From NCBI RefSeq assembly GCF_937927635.1, contig NZ_CALBRW010000035.1, forward strand, positions 1 through 12,823: a stretch of DNA of 12,823 nucleotides, written 5' to 3'. The DNA is from an uncultured Microbacterium sp. (GTDB lineage Bacteria > Actinomycetota > Actinomycetes > Actinomycetales > Microbacteriaceae). The position numbers and the translations under genes were made by a program. Position 1 is the first letter of the stretch. Each line of letters opens with the position of its first letter. The notes under the pieces were generated by a model. The model was not told the DNA's origin, did not search any database, and was given only the letters and a program-made list of their open reading frames with translations. Shown piece after piece: positions 1 through 5,900 of this stretch.

Positions 1-591
1 CGCTCCGATAACGTCTGCCGAAACACGCTTATGGCCCACGGTTACGGCGGCCGGGATCAGTGTCTACGGCTGCTGCGCCGAAAACGATCGTTTTCGGCGC
101 GCCGTCTGCTTAGTTCGGTGAAGCTGCCCGAGCGGTTCTGGGTCGGCGCGTTCAGCCGCTCCCGCTGCATCGTCCCGATGCTCGGCTACTACGAGTGGAC
201 GGGGGAGAAGGGCTCGAAGACGCCGCACTGGATCCACAGCGACGAGCTGCTCGCGGCCGCGGGCCTGACCTGGACGACCGAGGTCACCGGCGAGCGTCGC
301 CGCGTCTTCGTCGTCGTCACCCGCGAGGCCCGCGATGCGTCAGGCGAAATCCACGCCCGGATGCCAGCGTTCCTCACCCGCGACCTGTGGGACGCATGGC
401 TCGACCCGCAGCCGCTGACCGTCGACGGTGACAACGCGGCGTCAAAGCAGAACCGGCTGCAGCTGCGCGACGAGCTCGAGGCATCCTCGTCGACGATCGC
501 CACGACGATGCGCACCCACGTCGTGGATCGGAAGGTCAACAACGTGCGAACCGTGAACCCGTCTGACCCCTCGCTGATCGCCGCCGTGTGA
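1..591 (+). pseudogene. SRAP (SOS response-associated peptidase, YedK/HMCES-like), 5' end missing or damaged
   Basis: The frame is open from the window edge (first ATG at 31) to TGA at 589-591. From about base 91 it reads as an SRAP protein: a RCIVPMLGYYEW block, an AAGLTW block, an IHARMPAFLT block with the conserved His, WDAWL, and the RVNNVRTVNPSDPSLI ending typical of actinobacterial members. SRAP proteins cross-link to abasic sites in single-stranded DNA through a Cys right after the initiator Met. That MCGR start, and the roughly 80 residues that normally precede the RCIVP block, are not seen in any forward frame of the first 110 bases, and the conserved Asn-Ala-Arg appears as Ser-Ala-Arg. 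The Glu and His of the active site remain. Most likely this is a 5'-truncated or rearranged remnant that cannot cross-link. A real N-terminus lying left of the window and joined by a frameshift is the alternative. The downstream neighbour is convergent. Confidence 0.6.
75..100. repeat. 26-bp perfect palindrome inside the damaged SRAP front
   Basis: Two 13-base arms (GCGCCGAAAACGA and its exact complement) abut with no spacer. The palindrome sits just where recognisable SRAP homology begins (about base 91), so it may mark a rearrangement point, a recombinase or protein binding site, or an inverted-repeat joint. Its length and perfection are seen directly; its role is unknown. Confidence 0.75.
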
Positions 592-623
592 CGGCGTCGG
601 GCGTTCGCGCTGCCCCGGCCGCA

Positions 624-1715
624 CTACTCGAGGAACGACGGTGGCAGGTTCCACACCCTCGTCAGCTTCCCGTCGATGCGGCGGGGGACAGTCATTGATC
701 CATCTGCCTCGCGAGAGAGCCATCCCGCGGCTTCCAGGGCTCTGCTGATCTCGATTGGAGTTGCCGCGGTGATGCGGTCCCTCTCCAAGATCGCGCGCGC
801 GGCGGTGGGGATTGCGTAGAGGCGGCCGCTCTTCAATCGACCGAGTTCGACCACGTCACCATTCGCTGCTGAGAGGCTCGCGCGTCCTTCCTCGATCGCG
901 GTCCGCAACGACTCTCGCACGAGCTCCGCCAGACCTTCGGTGATGCCGAAGCGGCGGTCGCCCGCGGGCATTCGCCGCCGCGGCGGCTTGTGCTTCCGCT
1001 CGGGAGGGCGCGGCACTTCCAGAACAGACCTGGCACCCTCTGCGCTCAGGAACCTGTCGAGGATCTCGAGTCCGAACGTGCATCGGTCCATCGGCAGCAG
1101 TCTCGTGTCTTCACGCTCCCTGAAGAACGCGGTGGTGCGCTCCGATGCGATCCATTCGCCGATGCGCCTGCCGAGCTCGAGCCGTGCTGAGACGGCTCTG
1201 CTCATCTCGATATCTAGCCCTGCGCTCGTGTCCCGGAAGCGTGATAGGCGGTGTGCGTACACGCGATGCGCAACGTCCTTGGGGATCTTGTCGGCGCCGT
1301 TGAGGATCGACAGTCGGACCGTCTCGTTGGCGGGGGCTGAGTGCGCCGATCTCTCGATGACGTCGAGGATCTTGCGAAGGTCCCGCTTCCAGTAGGGGTT
1401 AGCGATCGTCCCGGTCGGGGGAACGACATGATCGAAGAGCAGCGGCTCTGGTCCGACGAACCACTCGCTGGGTCCTACATGGTCGATCCAGTTCCCTCCG
1501 GAGGCATCCCTGCCCGCGAGCTGGGTGGTGACGAACGAGAGGGTGGTCTTCCCGGTGCCGTCGAAGAGATAGATCGGTTCGGGGAATGGCTTCCACCACG
1601 AGTAGACCGCTGCGCCCACGATCGGCGCCCACCGTGCGGTGGCGAGTGGGGCTCTCAGGCCGGTGACCGCGAGGTCTTCGGTAGTAGCGGTGGTGATCGT
1701 CTCGCCGCTGTTCAT
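624..1715 (-). CDS. Shortened paralogue of the ATPase part of the large replication protein, degenerate P-loop
   Basis: 363 aa; ATG at 1715 preceded by GGAGGG, and overlapping the stop of the upstream gene as ATGA. Residues 22-58 line up with residues ~670-703 of the large replication protein (2944-7923): hydrophobic strands, then YLFDGTGKTT where the large protein has YGAPGAGKSS. The first Walker A glycine is replaced by Leu50 while Gly55-Lys56-Thr57 remain. An LLFD segment ending at Asp95 sits where the large protein has the Walker B-like LADD. The C-terminus (about 297-361) matches the large protein's winged-helix-like segment, including KLTRVWNLP against RFTRVWDIP. The spacing is about 100 residues shorter than in the large protein. 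It lacks the zinc ribbon, TOPRIM and Tap-like domains. Possible roles, all inferred: a regulatory or non-catalytic ATPase subunit, an accessory replication factor, or a competitor of the full-length protein. Confidence 0.72.
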   Translation of the reverse strand: MNSGETITTATTEDLAVTGLRAPLATARWAPIVGAAVYSWWKPFPEPIYLFDGTGKTTLSFVTTQLAGRDASGGNWIDHVGPSEWFVGPEPLLFDHVVPPTGTIANPYWKRDLRKILDVIERSAHSAPANETVRLSILNGADKIPKDVAHRVYAHRLSRFRDTSAGLDIEMSRAVSARLELGRRIGEWIASERTTAFFREREDTRLLPMDRCTFGLEILDRFLSAEGARSVLEVPRPPERKHKPPRRRMPAGDRRFGITEGLAELVRESLRTAIEEGRASLSAANGDVVELGRLKSGRLYAIPTAARAILERDRITAATPIEISRALEAAGWLSREADGSMTVPRRIDGKLTRVWNLPPSFLE

Positions 1716-1954
1716 GTGTGCCCTCCGGATGCTTCGCTCTTCGCTCTCCCAGCACGCCGCAGTTGGTAGTAGCGCTCTCGGGTGATACCGCCGGCTGCAG
1801 CAACGTCAGTCACGGACTCGCGCTCCACGTCGACCGCTCGGATCATCAGCGCAAGCCGGTTCTCCTCAAGAGTCGCGAGATCTCGACGGGCGCGCTCCAC
1901 CTTGACGCGAAGGTCACCGATCTCGCGCAGCGTGTCCGTCTCGAACGTGTCCAC
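1712..1954 (-). CDS. Small coiled-coil protein with HTH-like C-terminus
   Basis: 80 aa from GTG at 1954; an in-frame TGA lies two codons upstream, so no longer start exists. Residues ~5-45 are charged with heptad-like leucines (a coiled coil), and residues ~47-70 (SVTDVAAAGGITRERYYQLRR) look like a helix-turn-helix. No good Shine-Dalgarno lies at normal distance, so a leaderless start is possible. Its stop overlaps the start of the next gene as ATGA, so the two are translationally coupled. An inverted repeat begins immediately upstream of the start codon, which suggests autoregulation by this or another DNA-binding protein. I do not recognise a named family. A DNA-binding accessory factor for the coupled ATPase-like protein is the natural guess. 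Confidence 0.65.
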   Translation of the reverse strand: MDTFETDTLREIGDLRVKVERARRDLATLEENRLALMIRAVDVERESVTDVAAAGGITRERYYQLRRAGRAKSEASGGHT

Positions 1955-1983
1955 TCTTCAAGTGTGAAGACCCCTTCACACTT
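1955..1983. promoter_or_regulatory. Inverted repeat directly upstream of the leftward operon (operator candidate)
   Basis: Two perfect 10-base arms, AAGTGTGAAG at 1960-1969 and CTTCACACTT at 1974-1983, flank a 4-base spacer. An overlapping alternative hairpin pairs TCTTCA (1955-1960) with TGAAGA (1965-1970). The repeat abuts the GTG start codon at 1954. As DNA it is a classic dimer-binding operator; as RNA the two hairpins exclude each other. Which form acts is not decided by the sequence. Confidence 0.6.
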
Positions 1984-2047
1984 CGTCAACCGCGGCTCGA
2001 GACGCCGCCAAGCATCGTCGGTACAGACGATCGAGCCCTAACCGGGT

Positions 2048-2214
2048 CGTATCAGCCAGGAATCCGTATCAACCGACAAAAACCAGATCAGGCGGCATTT
2101 ATTGCATGGTGCAAGGTGATACGGACTTTCGGTGACACGACCTACTCGTATCAGCAATTATAGCTTTTGACCTGGCCTTTTATTGCCCCTGATCCGAGTG
2201 ATACGACCGATACG
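2048..2214. repeat. Array of CGTATCA heptads (iteron-like), candidate origin or partition/operator region
   Basis: Five exact copies of CGTATCA lie at 2048-2054(+), 2065-2071(+), 2117-2123(-), 2147-2153(+) and 2199-2205(-). A one-mismatch copy is at 2208-2214(-), and a weaker one (TGACACG) at 2133-2139(-). Several share an extended TCGTATCA core preceded by G. Between them lie AT-rich patches unusual for this DNA, with an 8-base direct repeat TTTATTGC at 2098-2105 and 2179-2186. No convincing gene covers 1955-2227. Dense short repeats plus AT-rich DNA beside replication genes is typical of plasmid origins. Arrays of heptads in mixed orientation are also bound by ribbon-helix-helix partition proteins, and such a protein may be encoded at 2411-2713. 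Confidence 0.68.
2157..2162 (-). promoter_or_regulatory. Perfect -10 hexamer (TATAAT) reading leftward
   Basis: The minus strand carries TATAAT here, rare in DNA this GC-rich. Transcription from it would start near 2150, on the heptad copy at 2147-2153, and run toward the gene starting at 1954 with a leader of about 200 nt. No good -35 is seen at 16-18 bp. It may equally be part of an AT-rich unwinding element. Confidence 0.35.
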
Positions 2215-2227
2215 AGAAAGGTCCCCC

Positions 2228-2407
2228 ATGTGCATATGCGCGCGCGGAGAGCCCTCTCGGCAGCGCGAGCTGAAGAAAATCTGCGAGCCGCCGTGTCCGA
2301 TCTGCGCCCTCCGGCGCACCTATGGAGGTCATGGGCACTTGGATGGACATGCGACGCGCCGGAACAGATTTCTATCTGTATCTGTCTCAGGTACGTGCTA
2401 TACATGA
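2228..2407 (+). CDS. Possible 59-aa Cys-rich protein (CxC...CxxxCxxC)
   Basis: ATG at 2228 is preceded by GAGAAAGG at a spacing of six bases, and the stop at 2405-2407 lies three bases before the ATG of the ribbon-helix-helix-like gene, the spacing expected of an operon. The product begins MCIC and has CEPPCPIC about fifteen residues later, then a His/Gly-rich TYGGHGHLDGH stretch. This arrangement could bind one zinc ion. No family is recognised. The heptad copy at 2208-2214 overlaps its upstream region. The codon pattern is less clearly actinobacterial than that of the main genes, so it may be a chance frame. Confidence 0.4.
   Translation: MCICARGEPSRQRELKKICEPPCPICALRRTYGGHGHLDGHATRRNRFLSVSVSGTCYT
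2396..2404 (+). promoter_or_regulatory. Extended -10 promoter for a leaderless transcript of the 2411 gene
   Basis: TGC-TATACA matches an extended -10 (TGn plus TATAnT-like). The hexamer ends at 2404, so the expected start is at or near 2411, the A of the ATG of the ribbon-helix-helix-like gene, which has no Shine-Dalgarno. The -35 position is poor. Leaderless mRNAs are common in actinobacteria. Confidence 0.45.
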
Positions 2408-2410
2408 CCC

Positions 2411-2713
2411 ATGGTCGATGAGAGGAAGCCAGGTCACCGCGACCGAGGCAAGCGCAAACAGCTGCTGTCGCGCGTCCCTGACGATCAGTACGAGGTCTAC
2501 GAGGCTGAAGCACACAAGCTCGGGATCCCGATCGGGTCGTACAACACGATGCGCATGGCAGAGCTCCACAAGCTCCCCGTTCCCAAGTACATCCTCGATG
2601 AGCTCAAGCGCGCGCAGGAGCGCCGTGAGGCCGAGGCTCGTGAAGCAGCCCGCGACCAGATCGCGGGTCTCGACGCACTCGAAGGAGGCCGGCCTCTGGC
2701 ACGCAGCGCCTAG
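2411..2713 (+). CDS. Ribbon-helix-helix-like DNA-binding protein (partition or copy-control type)
   Basis: 100 aa. A basic N-terminus (KPGHRDRGKRK) is followed by LLSRVPDDQYEVYEAEAHKLGIPIGSYNTMRMAELHKLPVPKYIL at about residues 18-62. This fits the strand-helix-helix pattern of Arc/MetJ-type proteins, with the VPDDQY strand/turn and the LGIPIGSY turn seen in actinobacterial plasmid and phage homologues. The C-terminus is a charged helix (KRAQERREAEAREAARDQ). Such proteins bind short repeated DNA sites as dimers. The CGTATCA heptads 200 bp upstream are the obvious candidate target, which would make it a partition protein, an autoregulator or an origin-control protein; this link is inference. 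No ParA-type ATPase is in the window. A hairpin follows the gene. Confidence 0.65.
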   Translation: MVDERKPGHRDRGKRKQLLSRVPDDQYEVYEAEAHKLGIPIGSYNTMRMAELHKLPVPKYILDELKRAQERREAEAREAARDQIAGLDALEGGRPLARSA

Positions 2714-2720
2714 AACGAGG

Positions 2721-2752
2721 AAAGTCTCCCGGTCGGCAAACCGAGAGACTTT
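2721..2752 (+). terminator. Hairpin downstream of the ribbon-helix-helix-like gene
   Basis: AAAGTCTC (2721-2728) pairs with GAGACTTT (2745-2752). Inside, after one mismatch, CGGT pairs with ACCG around a 6-base loop. There is no U-rich tail beyond the stem itself, so it may be a terminator, an mRNA-stabilising hairpin or a protein site. Confidence 0.5.
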
Positions 2753-2842
2753 CGAAGAGTGTGGTTCGAACCTTGCTGTCCAGGCGTCCGGTTCGAGGTT
2801 TTGAGTTAGCGACCCGCGAGGGCCGTTTCACGTACCTGAAGG

Positions 2843-2927
2843 GAGGTGCGCACGTCTATGGTAGCCCAACTTCGTCTTTTTTCTGTTTCTGATTCCGAAA
2901 TTCCCAGCATCCGCCGTCGCGCACCTC
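2843..2927 (+). promoter_or_regulatory. Long-range inverted repeat that can pair the leader-ORF ribosome site with the region before the large gene
   Basis: GAGGTGCGC (2843-2851), which includes most of the GGGAGGTG ribosome site of the leader ORF, is exactly complementary to GCGCACCTC (2919-2927), which lies just before the GGTGG ribosome site of the large gene. A competing local stem, CACC (2922-2925) with GGTG (2933-2936), would instead cover the large gene's own ribosome site. The two pairings share bases and exclude each other, so translation of the leader could switch the structure. Confidence 0.45.
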
Positions 2928-2947
2928 GCGCGGGTGGATGCTCATGA
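2858..2947 (+). CDS. 29-codon leader ORF coupled to the large replication gene
   Basis: ATG at 2858 follows GGGAGGTG at a spacing of ten bases, the best ribosome site in the region. The product starts MVAQLRLFSVSDSEIPS and ends RRRAPRAGGCS. Its TGA at 2945-2947 overlaps the ATG at 2944 of the large gene as ATGA, so the large gene is very likely translated by coupling from it. The peptide is Arg-rich at its C-terminus, with no run of a single amino acid that would suggest amino-acid attenuation. The role is inferred from position: setting the dose of the replication protein. It is too short to rule out chance on coding grounds alone. Confidence 0.5.
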   Translation: MVAQLRLFSVSDSEIPSIRRRAPRAGGCS

Positions 2948-5900
2948 CGCTGATCTCGACCCCTGAGTCCGCCCGCAGCGCGTTCGACCGCGTCTGGGAC
3001 GCTCTCGACGTCAACGGCTTCAAGCCGGAGTCTCGCCGTGGCGACCAGTTCATGGCGCTGTGCCCCGTGCACGGGGACAGCCACCGCTCCCTGTCGGTGA
3101 AGAACGACCGCGCCAACGAGAAGGTGCTGCTGAACTGCTTCACCTGCCACGCCGACGTCCGCGAGATCACCGCGGCGATCGGCCTGGGCGTCAAGGACCT
3201 GTTCGACTCCCCGCTGCCGGAGCGCACCGAGGGCCAGCCCCGTCGCAAGCCGAAGGTGCGGTTCACCGCGGCGCCGAAGCTCCCGCCGCGCCTGACCAAT
3301 AAGTCGACGGCCGACGTCGACAAGTTCAAGGGCGCGAAGTGGGAGAAGGTCACGACCTACCCGTACTTCGACGCCGAGGGCACACTCGTCGAGGAGGTCA
3401 TCCGCGAGACGGCCACCGTAGACGGGGAGACCCGCAAACGGTTCAAGCAGCGGTTCCTTGGCCCGAACGGCCGCATGGTCGCGAAGAAGCCTGATGACTT
3501 CGTGTCGGTTCTGTACCGGCACCCCGAGGTGCTGCAGGCGATCTCGGCCGGCACCCGCGTCTGGCTGCTCGAGGGCGAGAAGGACGTCGAGAACGCCGAG
3601 GCCGCCGGGCTCGTCGCGACCACGAACGCGCAGGGATCCGGATCCTTCCCCCGCGAGCTCGCCGAGGTCTTCCAGGGCGCCGACGTCTCGATGGTCGCTG
3701 ATCGCGACGTCGCCGGCTACTCCCGGGCCGCAGAGCTGCACAAGCTGCTCAGCGGTGTCGGCGCCACCGTCACCCTGTACCGGCCGGCCGTCGACGACGA
3801 CAAGGCCGACCTGACCGACCACCTCGAGGCCGGCTACACCGTCGACCAGCTCGAGCAGCTCACCCCGAACGCGGCGCAGCTGCTCGCCATGCTTGGTGAG
3901 CTCCGCAAGATGCTCACCGGCGAGGGCCGCAGCGACACCGTCCAGGTCTGCCGCGACGAGATCGACGCACAGCTGGCATCCGGTGCCGATGCCCACGAGG
4001 TGCAGCGCAACGTCGAACTGTGGGCGGGGGAGTCCGTCCGCCGTGTCGCGAAGATGCGGGATCACCTCGAGAACACCATCGCCATGGTGCCGGCATCGAC
4101 GCAGCTCGAGCGGAGCGCCGTTCACGATGCCCGCCGCGTGATCCAGGATGCGGTTGTGATCGCTCGTGGCGCGCACGAGATCGCTGATCTGCCGATCCCG
4201 GATGCGCTTGCCGCCCCGGTCACCCCGCTGCAGCCGGGCGGATCCGGCAGCGACGACGACAGCGAGCCACCATCTTTCGACGGCAACCAGTTCTTCCCCG
4301 GGGATGACGGCTCCGCGAACGAGGGAACCCGGTTCGGTGTGCGTCTTGGTCAGACCGTGCAGATCAAAGTCGAGCGCGACGGTGAGGACTTCCGCTACCG
4401 GTACCTCCGCGTCTTCGACGGCTGGGGTGAGGTCCTCGCCGCCAGCTTCGAGGACTCCGGCCACGAGACCCGCGCCACGCCACCGACCACCGAGATCAAG
4501 GTCCACTTCCACCGGTGGGTACGTGACCCCGAGACGGGCAAGCCGGTGCGCGATCAGAACGGCAACATCCAGATCGAGGACGCCATCGTCGTCTGGGACG
4601 AAGACCAGATCCGCGACGGCTCCTGGTCGAACTCGCTGCCGTGGCTCGGCATGCTCGAGTCGACGTCGCGCCGCGGCAAGGACCTGTTCTGGGATGCCCT
4701 CTACGGTGCCCGGCCGACGCCAGCGCAGCGCTCGAAGGTCTACACCGGAACGGGGTGGCGCGAGAGCGACGTCGGCCCCTACTTCGTCCACGCCGGCGGA
4801 GCGATCACCGCCAACGGCTCTATCCCCGTTGAGACCCGCCTCACCGGAGGCCTGCAGCGTCTCAGCCTGCCCGACCCGTCGACGGATGCCGCACAGCTGC
4901 GCGAGGCCTGGATGCAGTCGACCGAGATCCTCCGCCAGATGCTTCCTGCTCGCGTCATCGCTCCCCTGCTCGGGCTGGTGTGGCAGAGCCCGTTCGTGCC
5001 CGTCCCGCTGATCACCTACGTGTACGGCGCGCCCGGCGCCGGTAAGAGCTCCTGCGCCCGCCAGGCGATGCACTACCTCGCCCCCGGACTGACAGAAGAG
5101 TCCAGCGAGTCCCCGAAGACGATCCTGTCGGCCACGAACGCCGGCGACTCCGCGATCGCCATGACCCGCATCCTCGCCAACGCCCGACACATGGCCGTCC
5201 TCGCCGACGACTTCGTCGACACTGACGTGCGCAAGGCCGTCGCCCGATTCGAGTTCCTCGTCCGGGCGGTATTCGACCGCGAAGGCCGCAAGGTCGGCGG
5301 GCAGCGGGGCGGTGTCAAGGAGGCACCGTCGATCGACGCCTCGGTCATCGCCACCGGACAGATCGGGCTGAACGGGTCCGCGCTGCAGCGCACCTTCTCC
5401 ATCGGACTCAACCCTGGCGAGATCAAGGACCCCTATCGCACGTTCTCCGTCCTCGAGCAGGGAGCGCGACGCAACCACCGCGCCCTCCTGGGCGCCTCCC
5501 TGATCCAGTGGCTCGCCAAGCACCGCGAAGCGCTGCGCGAGCACTACTACAGCGGGGCAGAGAACGTGACACACACCAAGGCTCAGCTCTCCCAACTGTG
5601 GCAAGACCGCACCGCACCGCTGCCGCACGACCCCGGCGCCAAGGGCCGCATGAAGGACGCGGCCGTCAACGCTGACCACGGCATCCGGCTCATGCTGCGC
5701 ATGCTCGTCGAGGTCGGCGCGATCTCGGCCGAGGAGGCCACCGACTTCCACGGCTGGGCCGACCAGGGGATCTGGGATGCACTCGTACGCCAGGAGGGCG
5801 GGGCGAGCAACCCCGGCATCATGGCCATCGAGCTGCTTCGCGAAGCGCTCGCCGCAGGGTCAGCACACCTCGTCACCACCAGCGGGGACATCCCCGAGGA

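Noticed and set aside
1..31. Possible Tn3-type terminal inverted repeat (CGAAACACGCTTA-like)
   Set aside because: Only a loose match to the inner end of such repeats, without the GGGG start, a second copy, or any transposase or resolvase in the window.
75..100. Palindrome as a protelomerase-type hairpin telomere site
   Set aside because: It is shorter than known sites and there is no protelomerase gene in the window. The other end and the Tpg-like gene point to protein-capped telomeres instead.
2763..2772. GGTTCGAACC resembling a tRNA T-arm, as a possible tRNA end or attachment site
   Set aside because: No acceptor, D or anticodon arms fit around it and there is no CCA-like end. It is just a 10-bp palindrome; a similar GGTTCGAGG follows at about 2790 without tRNA context.
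2322..2804. 160-codon plus-strand open frame overlapping the ribbon-helix-helix-like gene
   Set aside because: Ser/Arg/Thr-rich shadow frame; the overlapping 2411-2713 frame has a recognisable fold pattern and a fitting promoter.
2806..5751. 981-codon open frame on the minus strand
   Set aside because: It lies wholly opposite the large replication gene, has the Val/Gly/Arg/Asp composition of antisense frames in high-GC coding DNA, and shows no motif.
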